DNA of 64,000 nucleotides from PALSA-612 sp963846915. GTDB taxonomy: Bacteria > Actinomycetota > Thermoleophilia > Gaiellales > Gaiellaceae. Made by a program: the position numbers and the translations under genes. Below, piece after piece: positions 34,241 to 44,013 of this stretch. The stretch lies in the NCBI GenBank assembly GCA_963846915.1, contig CAWJXV010000007.1, positions 186,001 through 250,000 on the forward strand, read 5' to 3'. Position 1 is the stretch's first letter; each line of letters begins with the position of its first letter. A model generated the notes under the pieces. That model ran no database searches and was not told where the DNA came from. It saw nothing but the letters and a program-made list of their open reading frames with translations.

Positions 34241-34977
34241 TCTTCGATTCGCACATGCACGTCGGGTCGTTCGACTCGATGTTCGGTGTCTCGCTCGACC
34301 GGGACGGCATCGAGGCGTTGATGCGCGAGCACGAGATCACGAACGGTGTCGTCTTCTATCCCGACAACGAGTACGTGCGCGAGGTCGTCGAGTCGATACC
34401 CGGCCTCTACGCGCTGGTGTGGGGCAACCCGCGTGTGCCGGGCTACGTCCAGGAGGTCGAGAGGTATCTCGAGCATCCCAAGTTCCTCGGGCTCAAGCTG
34501 CATCCGCTGATCGACGGCTACCTCCCGAACGACCCGTCCGTGCACCCGATGATCGAGCTGATCGCCGAGCGTGACCTGCCCGTCCTGATCCACTGCGGGC
34601 ATCCGATCTTCACGCTCCCCTGGAGCATCGAGGAGCTCGCGGTCAGCTTCCCGGCGGCGAAGATCGTCATCGGCCACATGGGGCACGGAAACGTCGTCTA
34701 CATCAACGGGTCGATCGACGTCGCGCTGCGCAACCCGAACGTCTACCTCGAGACGTCGGGGATGCCGATGCACACGAAGATCCGCGAGGCGTACGAGCGC
34801 GTCGGCGAGACCCGCGTCCTGTTCGGCACGGACGTGCCGTTTCACCATCCCGTCGTCGAGATCGCGAAGGTGCAGGTCAGCGGCCTCCCGCCCGCTGCCG
34901 TCGAGCGCGTCCTCGGCAAGAACGCACGCCTGCTCTTCTTCGGAGACGAGAATGCGAACGCACCGGTGGCGGCGTGA
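34237..34977 (+). CDS. Metal-dependent amidohydrolase (amidohydrolase_2 type)
   Basis: A 246-residue TIM-barrel hydrolase: FDS-HMHVG at the start (HxH), LGLKLHPLIDG, LIHCGHP, VIGHMGHGN and a late FGTDVPFHHP. The family includes decarboxylases and amide or lactone hydrolases. A hydrolytic or decarboxylating step after ring opening would fit. AAAGGAGCTCCTC precedes GTG 34237; it overlaps both neighbours. Confidence 0.8.
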   Translation: MIFDSHMHVGSFDSMFGVSLDRDGIEALMREHEITNGVVFYPDNEYVREVVESIPGLYALVWGNPRVPGYVQEVERYLEHPKFLGLKLHPLIDGYLPNDPSVHPMIELIAERDLPVLIHCGHPIFTLPWSIEELAVSFPAAKIVIGHMGHGNVVYINGSIDVALRNPNVYLETSGMPMHTKIREAYERVGETRVLFGTDVPFHHPVVEIAKVQVSGLPPAAVERVLGKNARLLFFGDENANAPVAA

Positions 34978-35813
34978 TCCTGCCGCCGTTCGAGCTCCAC
35001 CGCTCGCGCTCCCTCGTCGAAACACGAGACCTGCTGACCCGGTACGGGGAGGACGCCGCGGTGCTCTGCGGCGGCACCGAGCTCCTGCTGCTGATGAAGC
35101 TGGGCTTCTCCTCGTACGGCCACCTCGTCGACATCAAGGGAATCGAGGAGCTCGGGGGCATCCGCGCAGAGAACGGGACGCTCGTGATCGGCTCGACGGT
35201 CACGCACCGCGAGATCGAGACGTCGCCGCTCGTGCTCGAGCAGCTCCCGGCGTTCGCCGCTATGGCACGCGGCGTCGCGAACATCCGGGTGCGGAATGTC
35301 GGGACGCTCGGGGGCAACCTGTGCTTCTCCGATCCTCACTCGGACCCTGCAACCTTTCTGCTGGCACTCGACGCCGAAGTCGACAGCGACGCAGGCCGGA
35401 TGCCGCTCGCCGAGTTCCTGATCGGACCGTACGAGACCGCGCTCGAGCACGGACAGCTCCTCCGCTCGATACGGATCCCCGTTCCCCGGCCGGGTACGGG
35501 CATCGCCCACCGCAAGCTCTCGTTCCACGAGCGGCCCGCCGCGACGGTCGCCTGCGCCGTCCGCGTCGCCGAGGGAACGGTCGTCGAGGCTCGAATCGCG
35601 GTCGGCTCGGTCGGGGCTCGACCCGTGCGCGCCGGCGCGGCCGAGGCCCGGCTCGCCGGAGCGCCGACCGGCGACTCCGTCGCTCTCGCCGAGGCAGCCG
35701 CGCTGGCCGCCGCCGCGTCCGAGGCCGTGGAGGACGCGAACGGGACGGCGGAGTACAAGGCCGAGCTCGTCCGAGTGCTCGTCGAGCGCTGCTTCGGGGA
35801 CGCAACAGCCTGA
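34974..35813 (+). CDS. Molybdenum hydroxylase FAD-binding (medium) subunit
   Basis: A 279-residue CoxM-type subunit: AVLCGGTELLLLMK and IRVRNVGTLGGNLCFSDPHS are the two FAD-binding loops, with the CO-dehydrogenase C-terminal domain after residue 170. It completes the large and FeS subunits coded 12 kb away in the divergent operon, with no second set in the window, so I infer one enzyme. Last gene of the plus operon; it overlaps the amidohydrolase stop. Confidence 0.9.
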   Translation: MILPPFELHRSRSLVETRDLLTRYGEDAAVLCGGTELLLLMKLGFSSYGHLVDIKGIEELGGIRAENGTLVIGSTVTHREIETSPLVLEQLPAFAAMARGVANIRVRNVGTLGGNLCFSDPHSDPATFLLALDAEVDSDAGRMPLAEFLIGPYETALEHGQLLRSIRIPVPRPGTGIAHRKLSFHERPAATVACAVRVAEGTVVEARIAVGSVGARPVRAGAAEARLAGAPTGDSVALAEAAALAAAASEAVEDANGTAEYKAELVRVLVERCFGDATA

Positions 35814-35898
35814 GGATCGACAGTCCCTTGCTCGTCGGGATCGCTAGTCCCTATGACTGAGTTCCATTCGCCCTGACGCGGCAACCGTCGGTTGGTTA

Positions 35899-38800
35899 CT
35901 ACGCGACGATCTTCTCACTGCGCCAGCGTTCCGTCTCTTCGGCGCGCCAGCGCAGGCCCATCGTCTCGAACCTTCTCGACGCCTCGTCGAGGAGCTCGGC
36001 ATTGCCGCGAGCGATGCCCAGTGCCCGGATTGCGAACGGCTCCGCGTACGTTCCGGGTCTCAGCCACCGCGGCGCCACGGTCTCGATGGCCTCGTGGTCA
36101 CGAAGGGCGACGAGTGTGTCGAGTACCGCCGGCCCCTGGTCGAATCGGTAGGGGCTGTCGGGCATGCTGTCGAGGTCGAACGAGCCGACAAGCCGCTCGA
36201 GCCCAGGCAGGTCGGTGCGGGCAAGCATCAGCCGGAGCCGGTGGGCGTAGTAGTACGACGGCTGGCCCTCCAGCGTCTGCGCGTTGGCCTCGGCCTCCAG
36301 CCGGTCGGACTCGGCGCCGTCGCCGCCGTACACGCTCGCCTGCGCGCAACGGAGGAGGGCGGCGGCATTTCCCGTGCAGGGCGCCGTTGCGTTCGCCTTC
36401 ACCGTCTGCTCGACCTTCGGCGTGAGCTCGCGGATGACGTCCCAGCGACCATGGACCGTCTCGACGTAGAGCCGGGAGCTGACGGCGTGCATGCGGTGGT
36501 GCGGAGTCAGGCCCTGCACGAGCAGCTCCAACTGCTCGCATGCCCGAGCTGCCTCCAGCAACTGCGCCAGGGCGAGGTAGGCAGAAACCGCCGTCATCTG
36601 AGCGAAGTGGCAGTCGTCGGGGTCGGAGAGCTCGGGCACGAGCCGCAGCCGTTCTTCCAGCCAGCCGCGCGCGCTTTCCAGGTCGCCGGCGCTCCAGGCA
36701 ACGTCGGTCAGCGCTGCGAGCGAGTTCGAGCGAAGCTCGACGTCACCGAGCCGGAGGGCGATCGCGTGCACTGCCCGGGCGGCGGCCTCGTCCCTTCGCC
36801 AGAGCGCCGCAGCGGCGAGCGCCTTCGCGTGGGTGAACGAGCCGTCGTCGGTCAGCTCGAGCGCTCGGTCGATCCAGCCATCGACGAGCTTTCGGTCCGG
36901 AAGCTGGTTCCACATTCCTGATCGTCGCGCGGTTTGCAACGCCAGCTCGGTGTAGAGCTCGCCGGAAGGCCCACCGAGCTCGATCGCCTTCTCCATCGCT
37001 GCGCGGAACGCGTCACCGTCGAACCGCAGCGCATTTGCGTGGCCGATCTCCTGCCAGAGTGTCCGCCTGTCTGTCCGGCTGCGATTCGAGCGCGACGGCC
37101 TGGTGCAAGAGGGCCACGCCGTCGTCGATCTCGTACCGACCCACGGCGAGCGCGGCTGCCCGGCGTGACCATTCCACGGCGTGCGCGCGTAGGAGCACCA
37201 CCTTGTCTTCCTCTCCCGGCCAGGCGAGATCGACGTCCTCGGGGCTGGCGGCCCGCCCGTAATGGTGCGCGAGGAGTCCGGCGTGCTCGTCTCGTCCCAG
37301 GCCCGTCCTTTCGAGCCAGGAGGCAAACGCGGCGTGACGGTGGGCGCGCGTGGCTTTCGGTTGGCTCGCGTACGCGACCTCCCGCGTGAGCGCATGCTTG
37401 ATGACGTACTCGCGCTCACCCGGCAGTGACGAGCCGGAGCGGCGGCGCACGAATGCCCGCTCTTCGAGCAGGCCGAAGTCCGGCTGCATTCCCTCGACGA
37501 GCTCGTAGACGGGGCCCGACCAGAAGACGCGCCCGATCACCGAAGCGGCCTGCAGAGCCGACTTCTCCGCGGCGGGAAGCAGGTCGATGCGCGCAGCGAG
37601 CACAGCGTGAACGGAGTCGGGAACGCGGAACCCTCTGGGAAGCTCGCCGAACGACCATCCGCCGTTGTCGCGTCGAAGAGCTCCCGTGTCGAGCAGCGTC
37701 GCAATCAGCTCCTCGACGAAGAACGGGTTCCCCTCGGCCCGCTCGACGACCACGGCGCGCAGCGCATCGGGCAGCTCGGCGCCGAGGAGCTCGTCGAGCA
37801 ACCTCCCGGTGTCGTGCTCGGCGAGCACCTCGAGGCGAAGCACAGTCGCATCGGGCCCGCTACCCCAGCCGGGGTGCACGTCGTGAACATCGGGGCGTGC
37901 CGTAGCGAGCAGGAGCAGCGGCCCGCGCACGTGGTTCGCGAGGGTGGTGAGCAGGTCGAGGAGGTCGCCCTCGGCCCAGTGCACGTCCTCGATCAGCACG
38001 ACGGTCGGCCTGTCCCCGACGAGCTCGTCGAGCAGCTGGAGCCAGGAGTCATGGAGCCGTTCGCGCGCGACGAGCGGGTGGACGCCCTGCCCGACACCCA
38101 GCCCCAGCGTCAGCCCGAGGAACGGGTGTGCTCCCAGGCGGTCGGCGACGGCCTCCGGGGAATCGCCCTCCAGGATGCCGAAGTGCTCCCGAAGCACTTC
38201 TGTGAGCGGCCAGTAGGTGATGCCCTGCCCGTACGAGAGGCACCGCCCCGTGCGCTGAAGCGGCTGCGGCTCCTGCTCGGCGAGCCAGCCCCAGAGCTCA
38301 CGCACCAGGCGTGTCTTCCCGACTCCAGCGTCGCCGACGATCGACACCAGCCGCGGTCGGCGCTCGGACACCGTGGAGCGATACGCCTCCCGCAGACGCT
38401 CGAGCTCGCTCTCCCGGCCCACGAAGGCCGGTCGTAGCCCGCCGACCCCGCGTGGCCGCATCAACGACAGAGCGCGCACCAGGCGGCGGCAGACGACACC
38501 GTCCGGCTTTCCCTTCGCCTCCACCGTTTCCGCCTCTCCGAGCTCGAAGGCACCTCGGACGGCGGTGGCCGTTCGCTCGCCGACGAGGGTCTCGCCGGGT
38601 GCCGCTGCCTGCTCGAGTCGTGCTGCGACGTTGACCGCGTCGCCGGTAACGAACGAGCTGCCTTCTCGCGATCGACCGATCACGACCTCGCCGGTGTTCA
38701 CTCCGATCCGAAGCGCAAGCCGGTCGCCGAACAGTTCGCGGAGCCTGCGATGCATCGCAAGCGCTGCGTGAAGCGCGCGCTCGGCATGGTCCTCGAGCGC

Positions 38801-39175
38801 AGCCGGTGCACCGAAGGCCGCCATCACAGCGTCGCCGACGAACTTCTCGACCGTCCCGCCGGCGTGCTCGATCTCGGCCGCCATGGCGTCGTAGAAACGG
38901 TCGAGCAGCACGCGTGTGCGCTCGGGATCCTGCGAGTCGGCGAGCCCGGTCGAGCCGACGAGGTCAGCGAAGAGGACAGTCGCGAGCTTGCGCTCCTCGG
39001 CGGGCACAGGCCGCTGCTCGAGGGGTGCCGCACAGGCAGGGCAGAAACGGGCGTCAGCCGGTAGCGCCGTGCCGCATTGCGAGCAAGCGGCCATCGCCGG
39101 ATTGTCGCGCGCACCGCACGAGCACGCAATCACTTCCTGACCTGTGGGAGAGGCGGTCGTTCCGTTCGAGGACAC
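35899..39175 (-). CDS. Class III nucleotidyl cyclase with AAA ATPase and TPR regions, one frame break
   Basis: Joined across a +1 shift near 37070 the protein is about 1,090 residues. In order: zinc ribbon cysteines (CSQCGTALP, FCPACAAPL), a class III cyclase domain (ATVLFADLVGSTGLAD, GTVEKFVGDAVMAAFG, RIGVNTGEVVIG), a STAND/AAA ATPase (SIVGDAGVGKTRLVREL, VVLIEDVHWAEGD), and in the second frame a TPR-like helical region (AFRAAMEKAIELGGPSGELY). It probably makes cAMP or acts as a regulator in response to signal binding. It stands alone. Confidence 0.83.
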
Positions 39176-39220
39176 CGAGCTCCAGGTCGAGATCGCGTTG
39201 AGAGAGTTCGGCCGCCTCGG

Positions 39221-40114
39221 CTAGAGCTCGAGTAGAGCGGGCGCGAGCCGGCGCAGTGTTTCGAGGTCGAGCTCGCCGGAGGGGAGTGTCTGGATGCAGA
39301 CGTGGTCGGCGCCCGCATCGAGGTGCGCCTTCACGCGGGTGCTGATCGCCTCCTCGTCACCCCAGACGACGATCGCGTCGTGGAGCCGCTCGCTGCCGCC
39401 ATTCGCGAGGTCGGTCTCCTCGAAGCCGAGCCGGAGCATGTTGTTGCGGTAGTTCGGCGCCGTCATGTAGAAGGCGACGTGCTCTCGGATGAGCTCTCGT
39501 GCCCGATCCGCGTCGTCGGTGAGGATCACGGCCTGTTCGGGGGCGAGGACCTTGTCGGCGCCGAGCCGCTCGCGGGCCCGTGCGGTGTGCTCGACCGGGA
39601 CGAAGTACGGGTGGGCGCCGTCGGTGCGTTCGCGGGCCAGGTCGAGCATCTTCGGTCCAAGCGCGGCGAGGACGACGGGGACCCGGTCGGCCGGTTCGGG
39701 GCCCATGTAGGTTGCTGCCTCGATTCCGTCGAGGTACGCGTTCATGGTCGCAACCGGCGGGCGGTACTCCTGGCCCCGGGCGGCGACGGCGTGCGCGTGA
39801 CTGATTCCAAGCCCGAGAACGAACCGCCCGGGAAATGCCTCGCCGAGCGTCTTCGCCCCCGCATTCGTTGCGACAGAGTCGCGTGCGTACACATTCGTGA
39901 TCCCGGTCGCGACGACGAGCTCGCGCGTCCAGGAGAGGGCGAGTGCAGACGCCGAAAGGTTCTCTCTCGAGAATGCCTCGCCGAACCAGATCGTCGGGTA
40001 GCTGCCGAGCGCTTCGAGCTCGGCCAGGCTTTCGCGAAGCTCCGCGGCCGGTCTGTTCGCGATCGCGCCGCTCCAGACGCCGACGCGGCCGAGACGGTCG
40101 AGTGCAGTGGTCAC
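39221..40114 (-). CDS. LLM-class F420-dependent oxidoreductase
   Basis: About 297 residues, a luciferase-like TIM barrel: LDRLGRVGVWSGAIANRPAA, LGSYPTIWFGEAFSRENL, VATGITNVYARDSVAT and FPGRFVLGLGISHAHAV. It resembles the actinobacterial F420-dependent LLM group. Substrate unknown. The start is uncertain: GTG 40114 fits the domain, but the frame opens to 40150. Confidence 0.8.
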   Translation of the reverse strand: MTTALDRLGRVGVWSGAIANRPAAELRESLAELEALGSYPTIWFGEAFSRENLSASALALSWTRELVVATGITNVYARDSVATNAGAKTLGEAFPGRFVLGLGISHAHAVAARGQEYRPPVATMNAYLDGIEAATYMGPEPADRVPVVLAALGPKMLDLARERTDGAHPYFVPVEHTARARERLGADKVLAPEQAVILTDDADRARELIREHVAFYMTAPNYRNNMLRLGFEETDLANGGSERLHDAIVVWGDEEAISTRVKAHLDAGADHVCIQTLPSGELDLETLRRLAPALLEL

Positions 40115-40298
40115 CCGAGCGGCGTGGGTGCGGACAGCATCGCGTAACACTACGGCCTCGCAGGTCAGTCAGAAGGCAAAGGCGGCCGTGCCCGGCTCGG
40201 ACTGCCCACTCCGACCTACGCGGGGCCCAGGTACGAGAGAGAGCTCCGAGGTCGACTTCAACTCGACGAGGCGTGTGCCTTCGTCGTAAGGTGACGGT

Positions 40299-40826
40299 GT
40301 GGAGACGTGGGAGGCGTTGAGGTCGCGCCGGAACGTACGGGAGTTTTCGTCGACGCCGGTGAGCGAGGAGGACCTGGCGAAGATTCTCGAGGCGGGCCGG
40401 CTGGCGCCGTCGGCGAAGAACTGGCAGCCGTGGGACTTCGTGCTCGTGACCGACCGCGATCAGCTCCGCGAGCTCACCGGGGTCTGGCAGGGGGCGTGGC
40501 ACGTCGGCGGCGCCGCGGCCGCGATCGCGATCGTCGCGGCGAATCCTCCGGACGATCGGTGGGCTGGGCTCTTGCAGTACGACCTGGGTCACGCGACGAT
40601 GCTGATGATGCTGGCGGCGGCCGACCTCGGGGTTGGCACATGCCATTCGTCTGTGCAGGATCAGGAGCTTGCTCGGAAGATCCTCGGTTTCCCGGAGGAT
40701 CATTTCCTCGCCTACCTCCTCTCGCTCGGCTACCCGGCCGACGGGCCGCTCCGGCCGCTCAAGCGGCTCAACCGGCGACCGTTCGACGAGGTCGTGCACC
40801 GCGGACGCTGGAATGATGCAGGCTGA
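40299..40826 (+). CDS. Nitroreductase-family protein
   Basis: A 175-residue FMN-dependent nitroreductase-fold protein: LRSRRNVREFSSTPVSEEDL, LAPSAKNWQPWDFVLV and LGVGTCHSSV. It likely reduces nitro groups, quinones or flavin-type substrates. GTG 40299 is the start in the frame; it stands alone and is convergent with the SDR gene. Confidence 0.82.
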   Translation: METWEALRSRRNVREFSSTPVSEEDLAKILEAGRLAPSAKNWQPWDFVLVTDRDQLRELTGVWQGAWHVGGAAAAIAIVAANPPDDRWAGLLQYDLGHATMLMMLAAADLGVGTCHSSVQDQELARKILGFPEDHFLAYLLSLGYPADGPLRPLKRLNRRPFDEVVHRGRWNDAG

Positions 40827-40835
40827 TCAGAGCGG

Positions 40836-41579
40836 TCAGCCGCGGCCGATGTAGGGCATTTTGGTCGCCATCACGGTCATGAACTGGACGTTGGTGTCGA
40901 GCGGCAGGGTGGCCATGTAGACGACCGCTCGGGCGACGTCAGCGGGGTCGATCGTGGGTTCGCGCTGGATCGTCCCGTCGGCTTGGAGGACGCCCGTTGT
41001 ACGCATCGGTTCGGCCAGTGCTGTCGAAGCGTTGCCGATGTCGATCTGTCCGCAGGCGATGTCGTAGGCGCGGCCGTCGAGGGATGTCGAGCGGGTGAGG
41101 CCGGTGATGCCGTGCTTGGCGGCCGTGTAGGGGGCGGAGTGGGGGCGGGGCACGCTCGCGGAGATCGAGCCGTTGTTGATGATGCGTCCGCCGCGGGGTG
41201 ATTGGCCTTTCATGATCCGGAACGCCTCCCGCGTGCAGAGGAAGGCGCCGGTCAGGTTCGTCTCGATCACTGCGGCCCAGTTCTCGAGGTCGAGGTCTTC
41301 GATCGGTACCGCCGGGGCGCCCACGCCGGCGTTGTTGAACAGCAGGTCGAGCCGTCCGAACCTGGCCTCGATCTCGGCGAAGACCGACGCCACCGCCTCG
41401 GCGTCGCGGATGTCGCAAGGGAGCGCGAGGGCATCGTGGCTCACGTCCGAGGCCGCAGCCTCGAGTGGCCCGCTGCGACGGCCGACGAGGATGACGGTGA
41501 AGCCGGCCTCGGCCAGAGCGACCGCTGAAGCCCGCCCGATGCCTGACCCGGCCCCGGTGATCAGCGCGGTCCTCGTCAT
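40836..41579 (-). CDS. Short-chain dehydrogenase/reductase
   Basis: A 247-residue SDR: LITGAGSGIGRASAVAL, DLLFNNAGVGAP, SISASVPRPHSAPYTAAKHG with YxxxK. NAD(P) oxidoreductase of unknown substrate. Its ATG overlaps the stop of the DenD-like gene (ATGA), which suggests a shared sugar-acid or polyol pathway. Confidence 0.83.
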   Translation of the reverse strand: MTRTALITGAGSGIGRASAVALAEAGFTVILVGRRSGPLEAAASDVSHDALALPCDIRDAEAVASVFAEIEARFGRLDLLFNNAGVGAPAVPIEDLDLENWAAVIETNLTGAFLCTREAFRIMKGQSPRGGRIINNGSISASVPRPHSAPYTAAKHGITGLTRSTSLDGRAYDIACGQIDIGNASTALAEPMRTTGVLQADGTIQREPTIDPADVARAVVYMATLPLDTNVQFMTVMATKMPYIGRG

Positions 41580-42571
41580 GGCGCGGTCTCCACACTCGGG
41601 AGGGCACCGAGTTCGTCGTCGATGTAGACGCGGATGATCTCGTCGAAGTCGGACTCGGCACGGAAGCCGAGCTGGAGCGCCCGGCGTGCGTCGAACGCTT
41701 GCGGCCAGCCTGCGACGATGTGCATCGTCTTCTCGTCCGGCTCGCGCCGGATGAGGCGGGTGACGTCCTCACCGGCGACGCGACGCAGCGCATCGATCTG
41801 GTCGGCCACAGTTGCGGAGACGCCGGGCATGGTGAGACAGCATCGCGTGCCGACTTCGGCGCGGTCGAGCGTGGCCGCACGTACGAGGAAGCTGACGGCC
41901 GCGCGGGGTGAGGCAAACCAGTGGCGCACATGGTCCGGAACGGGCAGCACGGCCTCCTCGCCGTTCAGTGGCTCGCGGATGATGCTGGAGAAAAAGCCCG
42001 ACGCTGCGCGGTTGGGCAGGCCCGGCCGGACGCAGATCGTCGGTAGTCGCAGGCCGATGCCGTCGAGGAAGCCGCGCCGGCCGTAGTCCGACAGCAGCAG
42101 TTCGCCCATCGCCTTCTGCGTTCCGTAGCTCGTCAGCGGTGTCGTGCAGTGATCGTCGCCGATGACGTCCGGGAAGGGTTCGCCGAACACGGCGATCGAC
42201 GACGCGAACACGACGCGCGGGCGGTAGCCGGCGTTCGACTTGCGAACGGCGTCGAAGAGAGCGCGCGTGCCGTCGAGGTTCACGCGGTAGCCCCTCTCCA
42301 GGTCGGCTTCCGCCTCGCCGGAGACCACGGCCGCGAGATGGAAGATCACGTCGGGACGGCTCGACACCAGGTCGGCGGCGACTCCGTCGGCAGCAAGGTC
42401 GGCGACCAATTGATCGATCTCGAGGGTTGCGGGCGGGTGCGGCTCGGCCTTTGCGACGTCCACGAGGGTCAACCGTGAGACCGGCTCGCTGCCGAGAGCC
42501 CCGTCCTCGACGAGTCGCTTCGCGAGTTTGCGACCGAGCATGCCGGCCGCGCCGACGACCAGGACGCGCAT
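41576..42571 (-). CDS. NAD-dependent epimerase/dehydrogenase, D-erythronate dehydrogenase-like
   Basis: A 331-residue extended SDR: RVLVVGAAGMLGRKLAKRL, HLAAVVSGEAEADLERGYRV, ASSIAVFGEP and a YGTQKAMGE active-site pair. The layout matches the DenD group that oxidises D-erythronate, but neighbours of that pathway are not present, so the substrate is uncertain. The start at 42571 fits the Rossmann motif; the frame extends upstream without support. Confidence 0.78.
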   Translation of the reverse strand: MRVLVVGAAGMLGRKLAKRLVEDGALGSEPVSRLTLVDVAKAEPHPPATLEIDQLVADLAADGVAADLVSSRPDVIFHLAAVVSGEAEADLERGYRVNLDGTRALFDAVRKSNAGYRPRVVFASSIAVFGEPFPDVIGDDHCTTPLTSYGTQKAMGELLLSDYGRRGFLDGIGLRLPTICVRPGLPNRAASGFFSSIIREPLNGEEAVLPVPDHVRHWFASPRAAVSFLVRAATLDRAEVGTRCCLTMPGVSATVADQIDALRRVAGEDVTRLIRREPDEKTMHIVAGWPQAFDARRALQLGFRAESDFDEIIRVYIDDELGALPSVETAP

Positions 42572-42656
42572 GGCCCGGACACTAGAGCAACCGGCGAAAC
42601 GTGCCCGCGCGTTTGCTCGAAGGGAAGCCGCCCTGCCCCGGGGATCGGGCTCTGGC

Positions 42657-43145
42657 TCAGCCGGCACCGCGTTCCGCACGCAGCGCACGGATCGCGTCGA
42701 GCCGCTCGAGGCTCGCGGCCGGCCACAGCGCCCGCGAGTCGTAGTAGACGTCGAACGCCGGCGTGTCGTCGGGCAGCTTTACCCACGGGATCTTCGACCT
42801 GGTGTAGATGTGGACGTCCGGCCTCACCGCGGCCGGCTCGTCCAGCGTTCCCGCGCGCACAAACCGAAGCTCCGGCCACCCGTACTCGCTGAAGACGGCG
42901 ACCTGGCAGGCCGAGCAGCGGAAGATCCGTTGCACGCTTCCGTCGTCGCGCGGCGCGTCGACCACCACCGGGTCGCCTGCCCGAAGCTGCACACGGTCGG
43001 CTTCGACGAGCATGTTGATCACGAACGCGCTACCCGTCTGCCGCTGGCAGTTCAGACAGTGACAGCAGTGGACGAACAGCGGCTCCGACGTGAGCCGGTA
43101 GCGAACCACCCCGCAGGAGCATCCACCATCGCGACCACTGCTCAT
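42657..43145 (-). CDS. GFA-family (glutathione-dependent formaldehyde-activating-like) zinc protein
   Basis: A 162-residue protein with the GFA zinc pattern: GGCSCGVVRY, HCCHCLNCQRQTGSAF and FRCSACQVAVFS. The Mss4-like fold binds zinc; the activity in actinobacteria is unknown. ATG 43145 is chosen over 43157 because the domain begins at once after it. Confidence 0.8.
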   Translation of the reverse strand: MSSGRDGGCSCGVVRYRLTSEPLFVHCCHCLNCQRQTGSAFVINMLVEADRVQLRAGDPVVVDAPRDDGSVQRIFRCSACQVAVFSEYGWPELRFVRAGTLDEPAAVRPDVHIYTRSKIPWVKLPDDTPAFDVYYDSRALWPAASLERLDAIRALRAERGAG

Positions 43146-43196
43146 TGTTCGAAGCAAAGCACAGCGCCTTCGCCGCGTGCGGTTAGCGACGTACCG

Positions 43197-44009
43197 TCAA
43201 CCGCCGCGGCGGCGCTCCTCGAGCATCTCGGCGACGAGGCGGCTTGCGAAGCGGGCGGCGCCGACCGGGTCGTTCCCGTCGACTCTCGCCACCGCGTAGG
43301 CGACCATGAACGCGTCGCCGGCGCCCGTCGTCTGCACGCTCAGGACCGGCCAGGCGGCCGGGACGAACGTGTCTTGGCCGTCCACGAACACGACGGCGCC
43401 GTGCGAGCCGAGCGTGAGCAGCACCTCGGAGACGCCGAGGGCCACCGCTGCTTCTCCGTCGAACGGTCCTCCGGCGACGATCAGAGCCTCCTCTTCGGAG
43501 AGCTTGAGGGCGGTGACGTGCTCGAGGACGGCCGGGTCGTACGCCGCGTCGATCTCGAGGCGTCCGACCTTCGGCAACCGGACGAGGCCCTGGCCGTCGA
43601 GCGACAGGCGCCGGCCGGCGGCGAGCGCGGCGAGCGCCGCAGCCGGGAAGTCGCTGCGCAGGAGCGGGGCCACGTGCACCCACGCCACGTCGGGCGCGAG
43701 GGCCTGGGCGTCCCCCGTGCGCCATGTCTCCCCGATCGCCGCAACGCACATCTCGCGCTCTTCGCCGACGTAGTCGAGGGAGAAGCCACTCGTTGCGGCG
43801 GCGGCGAGGAGCGTCACCGGAACCCCGAGCCCGTCCAGAGCCGGCGCGAACAGCTCCGCGTCGGCGTCGCGGTAACGCGTGACGATCTGCCCGTCCCGGC
43901 CCAGCCGGCGGAAGGCCTCGGCCGCGAAGAACGGGCATCCACCGGGTGTCGGCGCGCCGCCGTCGACGACGTCGTGGGAGAGATTGCCGACGACCGCGAC
44001 CCTGGACAC
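43197..44009 (-). CDS. PfkB-family carbohydrate kinase
   Basis: A 270-residue ribokinase-fold protein: VAVVGNLSHDVVDGG, a short substrate region, and the ATP/active-site motif VQTTGAGDAFMVAYAVA with the catalytic Asp. It lies at the 3' end of the inositol operon, next to a sugar-nucleotide-type reductase, and is separate from iolC. Substrate unknown. Confidence 0.8.
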   Translation of the reverse strand: MSRVAVVGNLSHDVVDGGAPTPGGCPFFAAEAFRRLGRDGQIVTRYRDADAELFAPALDGLGVPVTLLAAAATSGFSLDYVGEEREMCVAAIGETWRTGDAQALAPDVAWVHVAPLLRSDFPAAALAALAAGRRLSLDGQGLVRLPKVGRLEIDAAYDPAVLEHVTALKLSEEEALIVAGGPFDGEAAVALGVSEVLLTLGSHGAVVFVDGQDTFVPAAWPVLSVQTTGAGDAFMVAYAVARVDGNDPVGAARFASRLVAEMLEERRRGG

Positions 44010-44013
44010 GCCG

